The notes under the pieces: generated by a model
Told to the model about the DNA's origin: nothing
What the model saw: only the letters and a program-made list of their open reading frames with translations
Databases searched by the model: none
Position numbers and translations under genes: made by a program
In this document: positions 13,707 through 23,160 of the stretch, piece by piece
Numbering within the stretch: the stretch's first letter is position 1
Layout: every line of letters starts with the position of its first letter
NCBI GenBank assembly: GCA_964569015.1
Contig: CAZMSN010000028.1
Location: forward strand, 1 to 26,000
Direction of reading: 5' to 3'
Source of the DNA: CAYQEC01 sp964569015
GTDB lineage: Bacteria > Actinomycetota > Acidimicrobiia > Spongiisociales > UBA5794
Length of the DNA stretch: 26,000 bases

Positions 13707-16007
13707 CTACCCTTTCGCCACCTCTTCACGGACACCGGCGGACTGCAGGTGGAAAGGAACGCTCGTGACGGCGATCCCAGGTTCCGGGGCGAGCATCCCC
13801 TTGATGGCCAGTCCGGTCTGGTTGTGAAGGAGCTGGGCGATGCGGCCCGGAACCACGAACTCGGGGATCACGACGTTGATGATCGTTCCCGGGAGCGCCC
13901 GACGTCGCCGGTCGCGCAGGTAGGCGACGAGGGGCTCGACGATCGCCCGGTAGGGGGACGGCACGACATCGAGCGTCATGTCGAACCTGGATTCGCCCCA
14001 ATCGCGGAGAATCCGGTCCCGCTGGCCCTCCTCGACGTCGACGTGCACCGCGCTCACCGGCGTGCCCAACCCAACGGCATAGGCGAGTGCTTCTCGCACC
14101 GGCCGGGTGAGATCCGAGATGAGGACGACAGTCTCGAGACGTTGCAGCGGTACGGGCGTGATGCCGCGCCGGCGCAGTCGCCGTAGCAGGGTGAGATCGG
14201 TCACCGCCACGTTCTGGGCAAAAAGGAGGCGGGCCCTGACGGCGAGGCTGTGACGGTGACGGAACAGCTCGGTCATGGTCCGGGTCCGGAATCGATCGGA
14301 CATGACAACGGTGACACGGTCCGCGGGGTGGGCGTCGCGCAGCGACAACACATGATCGACGATCCTGCGCGTGATGGGCCGCCCCTCGCCGTACAGGAGC
14401 GTGAGCGGATGGTCGGGGTGCAGGCTCTGCCAGCTGAAGATCACGTCGTCCGATCCGGCCTCCTCGGCGTGGACGCACTCCACGCTCGCCGCTCGAATCA
14501 GGAGGGCATAGGTGAGCGCCCGCTCGGTGGCCTCGTCGGCGTGGTTGACCAGCAGCACGACCCGATTCAGCCGGGGCTCGGCAGTGACCGGGATCTGCCG
14601 GAGTTGGGCGGCAACCGCCGCGTAGTGGCGCCGTACCGCCATCATCGCCGCCACGATGAACGGCACCGTCACGATGACGATCCAGGCTCCGTGCGCGAAC
14701 TTGACAATCGCCACCACGACCAGCACCACCGCGGTCGTCGCCGAGCCGACGGCGTTGATCACCACCGAGTGGCGCCATCCTGGCTCCCGGGACCGCAACC
14801 AGTGGCGGACCATTCCCGCCTGGCTGAGGGTGAAGCTGGTGAACACGCCCACCACGTAGAGCTGGATCAGGCGGGTGACCTCGGCGCCGAACACGACGAG
14901 CAAGAGCGAGGCGAGCACTGCGAGCGTAATGACGCCGTTGGAGAAGACGAGCCGGTCGCCCTGGTTGCGGAACTGCCGCGGGAAGACACGGTGGTTGGCG
15001 AGGATCGCCGAGAGGCGCGGGAAGTCCTGATAGGCGGTGTTGGCGGCCAGCACGAGGATGGCCGCGGTGAACACCTGCAAGGCCCAGAACGCGGCGCCGC
15101 CGCCGAAGACCACCCGCCCGATCTGGGAGATGACCGTGCCGTGGGTCTCGAGAATCTGCTCGCTCACTCGCACCCCGAACAGGCGGGCCAATGTCGAGAT
15201 CCCCAGGAACATGGTGATGGCGATGCCGCCCATCACCGCCAGCGTGGTGGCGGCGTTCCTCGCCTTCGGCTCGCGGAATGCCTGCACACCGTCGGCGATC
15301 GCCTCGACCCCGGTGAGCGCCGTGGACCCCGAGGCGAACGCCCTCAGGATGAGGAAGAGGCTCACCGCCCCCACCTCGGGTGCAAGGTCGAGATGCGCGG
15401 TCGCCGCCTGCGGGCACACTCCGTCGAGGCACTTGGAGAAGCCCATGACGAGCATCACCGTGACGGTGGTGACGAAGGCGTAGGTCGGGATGGCGAACAG
15501 CGTCGATGCCTCCCGGACGCCACGCAGGTTGGCGAGGGTGAGCAGCAGCACGAACCCGAGCGCGAGGAGCACTCGCCGGTGGAGCAGCGAAGGCGCCGCC
15601 GAGGTGATGGCGGCCACACCTGCGGCCACCGACACCGACACCGTGAGGACGTAGTCGACGAGCAGGGCGGCCGCCGCGGTCGCCCCGACGCCCAGGCCGA
15701 GATTCTCGGACGAGACGATGAAGGCGCCGCCGCCGCCCGGATAGGCGCGGATGGTCTGGCGGTACGAGACGATGACAATCACCAACAGCACCGCCACGGC
15801 GAGACTGATCGGCGTCACCAGCGAAAGTGCCCCGGCGCCGGCGAGCGCCAGCACGAGCATCATCTCCTCGGTGGCGTACGCCACCGAGGAGAGCGGGTCC
15901 GAGGCGAAGATGGGCAGGGCGAGTCGCTTGGGCAGCAACTGGTGAACGGCCTCGTGGCTGGCGAGCCGCCGGCCGAGGAGGAAGGTCTTGAGCTTGCTGG
16001 GGGTCAC
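13707..16007 (-). CDS. KimA-type APC-superfamily permease with cytoplasmic tail
   Basis: This 766-residue protein starts at GTG 16007 (AGGAA upstream). The first ~450 residues form about 12 membrane helices of the APC fold. 'ASDPLSSVAYATEEMM' and 'YPGGGGAFIVSSENLG' are characteristic of the KimA (YdaO) potassium-importer branch rather than amino-acid carriers. From ~470 a cytoplasmic tail follows with two regions like universal-stress-protein folds ('NRVVLLVNHADEATERALTYALLIR' and 'ETVVLISDLTRPVREALAYAVGLG'). KimA is a K+/H+ symporter controlled by c-di-AMP in Bacillus; a c-di-AMP riboswitch was looked for in the 123-bp upstream region and not seen. The substrate K+ is inferred from family resemblance. 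Next upstream on the same strand is a Ca2+-type P-ATPase. Confidence 0.78.
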   Translation of the reverse strand: MTPSKLKTFLLGRRLASHEAVHQLLPKRLALPIFASDPLSSVAYATEEMMLVLALAGAGALSLVTPISLAVAVLLVIVIVSYRQTIRAYPGGGGAFIVSSENLGLGVGATAAAALLVDYVLTVSVSVAAGVAAITSAAPSLLHRRVLLALGFVLLLTLANLRGVREASTLFAIPTYAFVTTVTVMLVMGFSKCLDGVCPQAATAHLDLAPEVGAVSLFLILRAFASGSTALTGVEAIADGVQAFREPKARNAATTLAVMGGIAITMFLGISTLARLFGVRVSEQILETHGTVISQIGRVVFGGGAAFWALQVFTAAILVLAANTAYQDFPRLSAILANHRVFPRQFRNQGDRLVFSNGVITLAVLASLLLVVFGAEVTRLIQLYVVGVFTSFTLSQAGMVRHWLRSREPGWRHSVVINAVGSATTAVVLVVVAIVKFAHGAWIVIVTVPFIVAAMMAVRRHYAAVAAQLRQIPVTAEPRLNRVVLLVNHADEATERALTYALLIRAASVECVHAEEAGSDDVIFSWQSLHPDHPLTLLYGEGRPITRRIVDHVLSLRDAHPADRVTVVMSDRFRTRTMTELFRHRHSLAVRARLLFAQNVAVTDLTLLRRLRRRGITPVPLQRLETVVLISDLTRPVREALAYAVGLGTPVSAVHVDVEEGQRDRILRDWGESRFDMTLDVVPSPYRAIVEPLVAYLRDRRRRALPGTIINVVIPEFVVPGRIAQLLHNQTGLAIKGMLAPEPGIAVTSVPFHLQSAGVREEVAKG

Positions 16008-16130
16008 GTCATGTTCCTGACCGTCCGCTGCCGCGCCGTCCTCAGGAGCCTTCAGACGGAGTTCGATCGGAGTCGCTCGTACACTATCGGCCGCACACAG
16101 TGTCTACGGCGCAGCCGGGGACAAGCACCC

Positions 16131-18860
16131 CTACGTTGCTGCCGCCTCTTTGCGCCGCGCACGGCGACGGCGGTACGCCTTCTCTCCCTCAACGACCCAG
16201 AAGATGCCGGTCGACGCCGCCAGCACGATCACCAGCTCGAAGAGGGAGAGCGGGTCCACCGTGAACATGGTCTGCGCAAACGGCAGGTAGATAACGAGGA
16301 GCTGGACAATCAGCGTTCCCCCGACAGCCCACAACAGGGGCCGGTTCGACATGATGCCGAGCGACCACAACGACTCGGTCTCGGAGCGCATCGCCATGGC
16401 GTTCCCGAGCTGGAGCAGGGCGAGCGAGACGAACACCATCGTCTGCCACGGACGATCGGTGGCCTCGCCCCAGACCCCGAGGCCGAGCGGGATCAGACCC
16501 ATGAGCAGGCCCACGAAGATGATGTCGGACGGCATACCGTGGGCGAAGATGCTCTCCGACGGCGGCCGGGGCGGACGTTTCATCACGTTGCGCTCGGCGG
16601 GCTCGACACCGAGAGCGAGGCCGGGAAGGCCGTCGGTGACGAGGTTGATCCACAGGATGTGCACGGGCAGCAGGGGCAGGGGCAATCCGAGGAAGGGGCC
16701 GAGGAACATGACCCAGATCTCCCCCGCGTTCGACGTGAGCGTGTAACGGACAAAGCGACGGATGTTGTCGTAGATGCGGCGGCCCTGCCCGGCGGCGGTG
16801 ACGATGGAGGCGAAATCGTCGTTGGTGAGCACCATGTCGGCGGCTTCCTTGGCGACCTCGGTGCCGGCGACGCCCATGGCGACCCCGATGTCGGCAGCGC
16901 GCAGCGCCGGGGCGTCGTTGACCCCGTCGCCGGTCATGGCCACGATGTCGCCCCGCTTCTTCCACGCCTGCACAATGTCGAGCTTCTGCTCCGGAGAAGT
17001 CCTGGCGTAAACGCCCACCCGGTCGACGTGGTCGGCGAGGCCTTCGGAGTGCTCGCGGGCGAGTTCCGCCCCGGTCATGACCTGCTGATCGTCGAGGATG
17101 CCGAGGCGGGATGCGATGGCGGCGGCAGTGGCTGGGTGGTCGCCGGTGATCATCACCGGCGTGATCCCGGCGGTGCGGCACGCCGCGACCGCGGCGGCGG
17201 ACTCGGGACGGGGAGGATCGGCCATCGCCACCAGGCCGTACAGGGTGAGGTTGTGCTCGGCATCGAGGACGCTCTCGGAATCCCCGTCGTCGATGCGCCC
17301 TGCGACGGCGAGGACGCGGTAGCCGGCCGCGGCGTAGTCCTCCGCCTGAGTGACGACCTTGCTGCGGTCGGCCTCGCTCATCGGCCGCGGCTCGTTCCCC
17401 TCGGCGATGGACGAGACCGTCTCGAGCACCGCTTCGAGCGCTCCCTTCGAGGCGATGAGCCGCCCGGACCGGTTGGGACCCCGGTGGACGGTGGTCATGC
17501 GCTTGCGGTCGGAGTCGAAGGGGATCTCAGCGAGACGGGGATGGGCGTGTTGAAGCTCGTCGCGCGCCGCGCCTCCCTTGGCGGCGAAGGCCAGCAGCGC
17601 GCCCTCGGTCGGGTCGCCGGCGACGGCCCAGTCGCCCCCGGCGGCGGTCGGGGCAACCAGCACCGCGTCGTTGCACAGGGCCGCGGCGACGACCATCGAG
17701 GCGAGCGAGTCGTTGTCCCCGAGAGCGAGCGGCTCGCCGTCGGCGAGGAGTTGGCCGCCGGGCTCGTAGCCGGAGCCCGTGGTGGTGACCTCACCGCCGG
17801 AGGTCCAAGCCTTCTCGACGAGCATCCGCCCCTGGGTCAGCGTGCCGGTCTTGTCGCTGCAGATCACGGTGACCGAGCCGAGCGTCTCGACCGCAGGGAG
17901 CTTCCGGACGAGGGCGTGCTGGTGAACCATACGCTGTGCGCCGAGGGCGAGGGCGATGGTGACGACAGCGGGAAGAGCCTCGGGGATGGCTGCCACGGCG
18001 AGGCTGACCGCAGTGAGGAACATGAGGCTCACCTCTTCGCCGCGCGCGACGCCGACGGTGAAGACGATGGCGCACACGGCGACCGAAGCGGCCGCGAGCC
18101 AGCGGCCGAGCACGGCGAGCCGGAGCTGGAGCGGCGTTCGCGGAGACTGGTGGGCCTTGAGGAGCCCGGCGATCTCGCCCAGGGCGGTCGACATCCCGGT
18201 GGTGACCACGACGGCGCGAGCCCGGCCGTAGACGACGGCAGTTCCTTTGAGCACCATGTTGTGGCGGTCGGCGACAAGCTCGCCCGCTTGGTGTGACAGC
18301 ACATCGATGTGCTTGTCGACCGGCACCGACTCGCCGGTCAGGGCGGCCTCGTTGACACGGAGATTGGGACAGTCGACGAGACGGGCATCGGCCGGGACGA
18401 TGTCGCCCGCCTCGAGCACCAGCAGGTCGCCCGGAACCAGGTCTCGCCCGGGGATGGTCACCTCCACCCCGTCCCGCATCACCCTCGCCTCGGGAGCCGC
18501 CATGGTGCGAAGGGCCGCCATCGCCTGCTCCGCCCGGTACTCCTGGAAGTAGCCGATGGCGGCGTTGAGCACGACGATGGCGCTGATGACGATCGCATCC
18601 TTGACCTCACCAATGGCGACCGTGATGGCGGCGGCGATGAGGAGGACCACGATCATCGTGTTGGCGAACTGAGTGACGAAGATCAGCCAGCGCGGGCGGG
18701 TCGGCTCCTCCTCGATCTCGTTGGGGCCTACCTGCTCCGCCCGAGCTTCCGCCTCGGAGGTGGAGAGCCCACCCACGAGATCAGAGCCAACGGCCTCCAC
18801 CGTCTGGTCGACGTCCAGCGTCCACCAGGCGTGGTCTTCGTGCGCTGCCGCCAGGGTCAT
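16131..18860 (-). CDS. P2A-type cation-transporting P-type ATPase (Ca2+-like)
   Basis: The protein has 909 residues, with GAGGAGG 4 nt before the ATG at 18860. All P-ATPase hallmarks are present: actuator 'LTGES' (174-178), M4 'IPEALP' (292-297), phosphorylation loop 'SDKTGTLTQG' (Asp336), hinge 'MTGDGVNDAPAL', and ten predicted membrane helices. Ion-site residues resemble SERCA: Glu in M4, Asn and Glu in M5 ('LTSNAGEIW') and Asn, Thr, Asp in M6 ('WINLVTDGLPG'). A cation N-terminal domain lies at ~12-70 ('GLSTSEAEARAEQVGPNEI'). This predicts export of Ca2+, or perhaps Mn2+, driven by ATP. M4 has Ala for the SERCA Gly (PEGLP), a common bacterial variant. Confidence 0.9.
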   Translation of the reverse strand: MTLAAAHEDHAWWTLDVDQTVEAVGSDLVGGLSTSEAEARAEQVGPNEIEEEPTRPRWLIFVTQFANTMIVVLLIAAAITVAIGEVKDAIVISAIVVLNAAIGYFQEYRAEQAMAALRTMAAPEARVMRDGVEVTIPGRDLVPGDLLVLEAGDIVPADARLVDCPNLRVNEAALTGESVPVDKHIDVLSHQAGELVADRHNMVLKGTAVVYGRARAVVVTTGMSTALGEIAGLLKAHQSPRTPLQLRLAVLGRWLAAASVAVCAIVFTVGVARGEEVSLMFLTAVSLAVAAIPEALPAVVTIALALGAQRMVHQHALVRKLPAVETLGSVTVICSDKTGTLTQGRMLVEKAWTSGGEVTTTGSGYEPGGQLLADGEPLALGDNDSLASMVVAAALCNDAVLVAPTAAGGDWAVAGDPTEGALLAFAAKGGAARDELQHAHPRLAEIPFDSDRKRMTTVHRGPNRSGRLIASKGALEAVLETVSSIAEGNEPRPMSEADRSKVVTQAEDYAAAGYRVLAVAGRIDDGDSESVLDAEHNLTLYGLVAMADPPRPESAAAVAACRTAGITPVMITGDHPATAAAIASRLGILDDQQVMTGAELAREHSEGLADHVDRVGVYARTSPEQKLDIVQAWKKRGDIVAMTGDGVNDAPALRAADIGVAMGVAGTEVAKEAADMVLTNDDFASIVTAAGQGRRIYDNIRRFVRYTLTSNAGEIWVMFLGPFLGLPLPLLPVHILWINLVTDGLPGLALGVEPAERNVMKRPPRPPSESIFAHGMPSDIIFVGLLMGLIPLGLGVWGEATDRPWQTMVFVSLALLQLGNAMAMRSETESLWSLGIMSNRPLLWAVGGTLIVQLLVIYLPFAQTMFTVDPLSLFELVIVLAASTGIFWVVEGEKAYRRRRARRKEAAAT

Positions 18861-19021
18861 CGAACCTCCTCGTCATCCGTACCCCAGGTCCGCCGGTCTC
18901 CCTGGTCTCCCGGCGACCCGTTCGTCGGGTGCGCTCGCTGCCTTCTCCTGTCGCGTCTCCACGAGCATAAAGGCCTGCCCCGCCTTGGCCTACCTCGACA
19001 ATCCCGCCCGACGCTCCCCGA

Positions 19022-19645
19022 TCAGGTTGCCGAGTCACCACTCTGGCGCCGCAACAAGCACAGCGACGCTCGGTAATCCGCCATCGTGTTGATGTCCCAC
19101 GGCCGGGAACACGCGAACTGCACCCGACCCACTGCACCCGGCGGAGCTTCCCGGACCAGCTTCCACAGCGTCTTGGATCCTGCCGACGGCCCGATCTCTG
19201 CGATGGCCTCGGCCGACAACAGCAGCGGATGCCCCAAGCTGTGCCGGTACTGACCGATTGCCGCCCACGGCTGCCCGGCCTCCCACACGTCGACGAAACG
19301 ATCGATGATCTCCGGCCCGACGGTCGGCACGTCACCGAGCAGAACCACCACCGCCGCGGGCGCGCCGGCGGCCGCCACGCCAACCCGAAACGAGCTGAGA
19401 TTGCCGTCTCTGAAGTCGGGATTGACCACCACGGTCCTCTGCCCCGGGGGCAAGGCCGCTCTCACCTCGTCGGCGTGGTCGCCAACGACGACGACGATGC
19501 GCTCCAGGCAGGACCGCTCCGCGTTCTGTACCACGGCGCCGGTGAGCGTCGTGTCACCCCAGGGCAGGAGCTGCTTGACCACGTCGTCCTTCATGCGCGT
19601 TGAAGCACCAGCGGCAAGGATCACCCCGGCGATGTGCTCGCTCAC
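19022..19645 (-). CDS. mocA: MocA-like molybdenum cofactor nucleotidyltransferase
   Basis: This 207-residue protein has a GTG start at 19645 overlapping the stop of the dehydrogenase large subunit (GTGA). The N-terminal 'VILAAGASTRM' (8-18) is the nucleotide-binding loop of MobA/MocA transferases, followed by the Lys of 'VVKQLLPWGDTTL' and by 'VVVLLGDVPTVGPEIIDRF' with the metal-binding Asp. A 'GHPLLLSAEAIAEI' segment is typical of MocA. MocA attaches CMP to Mo-molybdopterin for xanthine-dehydrogenase-type enzymes, which fits the last position in this operon; Bacillus pucB is a comparable case. GTP-using MobA is less likely given the partner. Confidence 0.85.
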   Translation of the reverse strand: MSEHIAGVILAAGASTRMKDDVVKQLLPWGDTTLTGAVVQNAERSCLERIVVVVGDHADEVRAALPPGQRTVVVNPDFRDGNLSSFRVGVAAAGAPAAVVVLLGDVPTVGPEIIDRFVDVWEAGQPWAAIGQYRHSLGHPLLLSAEAIAEIGPSAGSKTLWKLVREAPPGAVGRVQFACSRPWDINTMADYRASLCLLRRQSGDSAT

Positions 19646-21867
19646 AACCCGACGATGTGCTCGGGCAGCACCGGCACCCGGTAGAGGTGCCGCCCGATCG
19701 CATCACGGATGGCGGCGACCACCGCCGGGGTCGACGAGATCGTCGGAGGCTCCCCCATGCCCTTGGCGCCGAAGGGGCCCCAGTGATCCGGCTCTTCGAT
19801 GAATCGCATCTCGACCTCCGGCGCGTCGAGGGACGTCGCCAGCAGGTAGTCGGTGAAGCTGGCATTCAGGATCTTGCCTTCGTCGAGGACGAGGCTCTCC
19901 AACACCGCCAGGCCCACGCCTTGCAGGATGCCGCCCTCGACCTGGCCTCGAGCCGCCGCTGGGTTGAGGATCCGGCCGACATCCTGGGCGGTGTCCACTC
20001 GCACCACACGCACCAGCCCCAGGTCCGGGTCGACATCGACGACGGCGCGGTGAGCCGCCACCGCGAACCCGGCGTGGGGATCACCCTGCCCGTTCTCGTC
20101 GGTGGGGTGAGTCTCGGGGTGCCGGAAGCGCACGTGTTCCTCCACCGGGCCTTCCGCGCACACTTCGGCGAGCGAAACGGCCACCTCCCCGTCCCGCAAC
20201 ACGCCTTCGTCGCTCAGGTCGTCCCCGCCGAAGCGCTCCAGCAGCTTGCGGCGAAGCTCGCCGGCCACCCGGTACACGGCGCCGCCCGTCATCTGGGTCT
20301 GGCGCGATGCCGACGTCGAGCCCGCCGAACCGATCTCGGAGGTGTCGTCGGCGACGACCGTCACTTGCTCGATGCCGAGCACGCTGCGGGCAATCTGCTG
20401 GCACACCGTCACCAGGCCCTGCCCCACCTCGATGGCGGCGGTGTGCACCTCCACCCCGGCCGGGGTGAGCACGATTCGCGCGTCGGCGTAGTCGTCGAAT
20501 CCCTCCGAGAAGGCGAGGTTCTTGAAGCCCACCGCGTAGCCGACGCCACGGCGCACCCGGTCGGGTGGAGTGGTGAGCCCGATGCCTCCAGGAAGGTGGC
20601 GGGCATCGTCTGGGACGGCGTCGTCGGGAAGCGGGATCTCCTCCAGGGCGTCGATCACCTCTCGCACCGGAAGCGATCCTTCGACGATCTGCCCGGTGGT
20701 GGGCATGGGATCCCCCGCCGCCAACGCGTTGCGGCGCCGCAGCTCCATGCCGTCGATGCCGAGCTCGGCGGCGAGCAGGTCCATCTGCGACTCGTATGCG
20801 AAGCACGCCTGCACCGCCCCGAAGCCGCGCATCGCCCCGCACGGCGGGTTGTTGGTGCGGACCGCGGCGGCGTCGACGACGACGTTGTCGCATCGGTAGG
20901 GCCCGGCCGCGAAGTAGGCGGCGTTGGCGAGGACCGCCTTGCTGGTGTGGGCGTAGGCGCCGCCGTCGAGCAGCACCCGCGCCTGAACTCTGACGAGCTC
21001 GCCACGGTGGTCGGCCTCGTGCCGGTACCACATGCGGGCACCGTGGCGCTTGACGTGGCCGACGAACGACTCCGCTCGGTCGTACACCATCTTCACCGGT
21101 CGGCCGGTGCGGAGGGCGAGCATGCAAAGGTGGATGTGCAGCGAGATGTCCTCTCTCGCCCCGAAGGCGCCCCCGATGCCGGCGGGGTGGCACCGCACCT
21201 GGTCGGGGTCGAGGGCCAGGCAGGGGTGGATCTGCTCGTGATCGACGTGGATCCACTGCGTGGTGGCCCACAGGTCGACCCCACCCTCTCCGTCGGGAAT
21301 CGCGATGCCGGCCTCGGTGCCGAGCGGAGCCTGGTCCTGGGACGCGGTCTCGTAGTAGCCCTCCACAACGACCTCGCCGAGCGCGTCCGCGTCTCCCCGC
21401 CTGATCCGTATCCGGTGGAAGACGTCGTCCCTCTCTTCGGCCTCCTCCGGGTCGACCTGCGGTTCGAGTGCCTCGTACTCGATCTCGATAGCGGCGACAG
21501 CGCGGCGCGCTGCATGAAGATCGTCGGCGGCGACCACCGCGACCGGCTCGCCCCAGTATCGGACCTCTCCGTCGCAGAGCACCGGCTGGTCGCGCTCGAG
21601 TTGCCCGAAGGTCGGCGCTCCCGGCACGTCGTCTTGGGTGAGCACGGCCCAGACGCCGTCGAGGGCGAGCGCCGGCGCCGTCTCCAGTCGGGCGACCCGC
21701 GCCCGGGCGTACGGGCTGCGGAGCGTGGCGCCCCACAGCATGCCCTTCGCCCACAAGTCGGAGGCGTAGGCAAAGCTGCCGACGACCTTGGGGACACCGT
21801 CGGGGCGTACCGCCGACTCGCCGATGCCGCCCCGCACCCGGCTCGCGGTGTCAGTGACGCCGGTCAC
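19642..21867 (-). CDS. Xanthine-dehydrogenase-type molybdopterin-binding large subunit
   Basis: The GTG start at 21867 overlaps the stop of the 2Fe-2S gene (GTGA), giving 741 residues; the longer frame to 22035 is rejected. The small a/b hammerhead domain ('FAYASDLWAKGMLWGATLRSPYARARV') precedes the cofactor-binding domain, with 'GGIGGAFGARED'-like, 'NPPCGAMRGFGAVQACF' and 'EVGQGLVTVCQQIA' segments and the catalytic Glu in 'GAKGMGEPP' (residue 706). The RGFG loop places it with purine or aldehyde hydroxylases and not with form I CO dehydrogenase (AYRCSFR loop). With its two partner subunits it should hydroxylate a purine such as hypoxanthine or xanthine; neighbouring deaminase and MocA genes agree. 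Substrate is inferred from context. Confidence 0.87.
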   Translation of the reverse strand: MTGVTDTASRVRGGIGESAVRPDGVPKVVGSFAYASDLWAKGMLWGATLRSPYARARVARLETAPALALDGVWAVLTQDDVPGAPTFGQLERDQPVLCDGEVRYWGEPVAVVAADDLHAARRAVAAIEIEYEALEPQVDPEEAEERDDVFHRIRIRRGDADALGEVVVEGYYETASQDQAPLGTEAGIAIPDGEGGVDLWATTQWIHVDHEQIHPCLALDPDQVRCHPAGIGGAFGAREDISLHIHLCMLALRTGRPVKMVYDRAESFVGHVKRHGARMWYRHEADHRGELVRVQARVLLDGGAYAHTSKAVLANAAYFAAGPYRCDNVVVDAAAVRTNNPPCGAMRGFGAVQACFAYESQMDLLAAELGIDGMELRRRNALAAGDPMPTTGQIVEGSLPVREVIDALEEIPLPDDAVPDDARHLPGGIGLTTPPDRVRRGVGYAVGFKNLAFSEGFDDYADARIVLTPAGVEVHTAAIEVGQGLVTVCQQIARSVLGIEQVTVVADDTSEIGSAGSTSASRQTQMTGGAVYRVAGELRRKLLERFGGDDLSDEGVLRDGEVAVSLAEVCAEGPVEEHVRFRHPETHPTDENGQGDPHAGFAVAAHRAVVDVDPDLGLVRVVRVDTAQDVGRILNPAAARGQVEGGILQGVGLAVLESLVLDEGKILNASFTDYLLATSLDAPEVEMRFIEEPDHWGPFGAKGMGEPPTISSTPAVVAAIRDAIGRHLYRVPVLPEHIVGL

Positions 21868-22325
21868 GTCGCGCCTCCCGCCAGGTTCTCCAGCGCCCGC
21901 AGGATCGCCCCGTAGCCGGTACAGCGACAGATGTTGCCCGAGAGCGCCTCCTGGATCTCCTCCCGAGAGGGGTGCGGGTGATGCTCGAACAGGTGCGCCG
22001 CCGCCACGACGAACCCAGGAGTGCAGAACCCACATTGCACCGCGCCGGCCTCAACGAGGGCGGCCTGCACGGGATGTAGCCAGTCGTCGTCGGCGAGGCC
22101 CTCGACCGTGACGACCTCGGAACCGTCGCAGTCGGCCGCCATGACGAGGCAGGAGCAGACGAGCTCGCCGTCGAGCACGACCGAGCACGAGCCGCATTCC
22201 CCTTGCTCGCAGGCGTTCTTCGAGCCGGGAAGCCGCAGCTCGTCGCGAAGCACGTTGAGCAAGCTCTCGGCGCCGGTCACGGTGGCGATCCGGGGCTCTC
22301 CATTGACGGTCATCTCGATCAGCAT
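21864..22325 (-). CDS. Xanthine-dehydrogenase-type [2Fe-2S] subunit
   Basis: The protein has 153 residues from ATG 22325, overlapping the FAD gene by 7 nt. The N-terminal plant-type ferredoxin domain carries 'CEQGECGSCSVVLDGELVCSC' Cys ligands, and the C-terminal helical domain carries 'QCGFCTPGFV' and 'NICRCTGYG', the two Cys pairs of the second cluster. All eight cluster cysteines are present. It passes electrons from the molybdenum site to the FAD subunit. Confidence 0.93.
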   Translation of the reverse strand: MLIEMTVNGEPRIATVTGAESLLNVLRDELRLPGSKNACEQGECGSCSVVLDGELVCSCLVMAADCDGSEVVTVEGLADDDWLHPVQAALVEAGAVQCGFCTPGFVVAAAHLFEHHPHPSREEIQEALSGNICRCTGYGAILRALENLAGGAT

Positions 22326-23128
22326 CGTGCCAGGCACCTCTCCAGGAGACGGCGGCTGAGGATGCCGGAGGCGTGGCGGCGGTAGGCCTCGGTAGAACGG
22401 AGGTCGGTGATCGGCCGCACCTCCTCGGCGACGAGGCGGGAGAACTCGGCCAGCGTCGCCTTGGATGGGTCGCGTTCGGCGGCGATCAGCTCCTCGGCCC
22501 GGGTGGCGCGCAGCGGGGTCGGCGCCACCGACCCGAGGGCGACGTGGACCCGGCCGTCGTCGTAGCGGACGACGCAGGCCGAGACCGTCGAGATGACCAT
22601 GGCGCTGCGGCGGCCGATCTTGGCGAACTCTTGATTGGCGGGGACCTCGTCGGGCAACACCACCGCCACGACGACCTCGTCGGGCTCGAGGGTGTTGCGC
22701 TTCACGCCGGTGAAGAAGCCGTTCCACGGTACGCGGCGAACGCCCCGCGCCTGGGACGCCACCTCGATCTCGGCGTCGACCGCAGCGAGCCACGGCAGAC
22801 CGTCGCCGGCCGGGCTCGAGGTGCCGATATTGCCGCCGATGGTCCCGGCGGCGCGGATCTGTGGCGACCCGACGGTGCGGGCGAGCTGGGCGAGGGCCCG
22901 GTGGTCGCTCGACTCGAGCCGGGCCCACGTCACCCCGGCGCCGATGCGCCCGTCGCCCTCGTCCTTCAGGTCGTCGACCCGGCGCAGGGCGATGACGTGC
23001 TCGGGACAGGCGTGGCCGAAGTTGATCTCCACCATGAGATCGGTGCCACCGGCGAGCAGCTCGGCACCCGGCATCTCCACCCGCGCCGACAGCACCTCGT
23101 CGAGTGTGCTCGGCCGGACGATCTCCAC
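22319..23128 (-). CDS. Xanthine-dehydrogenase-type FAD-binding subunit
   Basis: This 269-residue protein has its GTG start at 23128 with AGGAG 4 nt upstream (23137-23133). 'LLAGGTDLMVEI' (25-36) and 'AAGTIGGNIGTSSPAGD' (~92-108) are the two FAD-contacting segments of the CoxM/XdhB family, and the C-terminal CO-dehydrogenase-flavoprotein domain ends with 'YRRHASGILSRRLLERCL'. It transfers electrons from the 2Fe-2S subunit to NAD+ or another acceptor. It is first of the three dehydrogenase subunits, 32 bp after the amidohydrolase gene. Confidence 0.92.
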   Translation of the reverse strand: MEIVRPSTLDEVLSARVEMPGAELLAGGTDLMVEINFGHACPEHVIALRRVDDLKDEGDGRIGAGVTWARLESSDHRALAQLARTVGSPQIRAAGTIGGNIGTSSPAGDGLPWLAAVDAEIEVASQARGVRRVPWNGFFTGVKRNTLEPDEVVVAVVLPDEVPANQEFAKIGRRSAMVISTVSACVVRYDDGRVHVALGSVAPTPLRATRAEELIAAERDPSKATLAEFSRLVAEEVRPITDLRSTEAYRRHASGILSRRLLERCLARC

Positions 23129-23142
23129 GCATCTCCTCTGGC

Positions 23143-23150
23143 TTGTACAA
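23143..23150. promoter_or_regulatory. Palindrome TTGTACAA before the FAD-subunit gene
   Basis: An 8-bp perfect palindrome sits in the 32-bp gap between the amidohydrolase stop and the FAD-subunit start. It could be a regulator half-site or chance; no promoter could be confidently placed here. Confidence 0.2.
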
Positions 23151-23160
23151 AGTGTATGCG

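Noticed and set aside
16008..16130. A c-di-AMP (ydaO-type) riboswitch ahead of the KimA-like gene
   Set aside because: The 123-bp region is shorter than the aptamer plus expression platform usually needs, and its conserved blocks were not recognised; only a weak ACACT/AGTGT inverted repeat is seen.
14250..18296. A plus-strand open frame of 1348 codons opposite the permease and the P-type ATPase
   Set aside because: It is antisense to two genes with full family motifs, crosses their intergenic region, and its sequence is low-complexity (His/Asp/Gly/Arg-rich). Long antisense frames are common in high-GC DNA.
19600..21915. A plus-strand open frame of 771 codons opposite the molybdopterin subunit
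   Set aside because: Shadow frame of a well-supported gene; no domain or motif seen.
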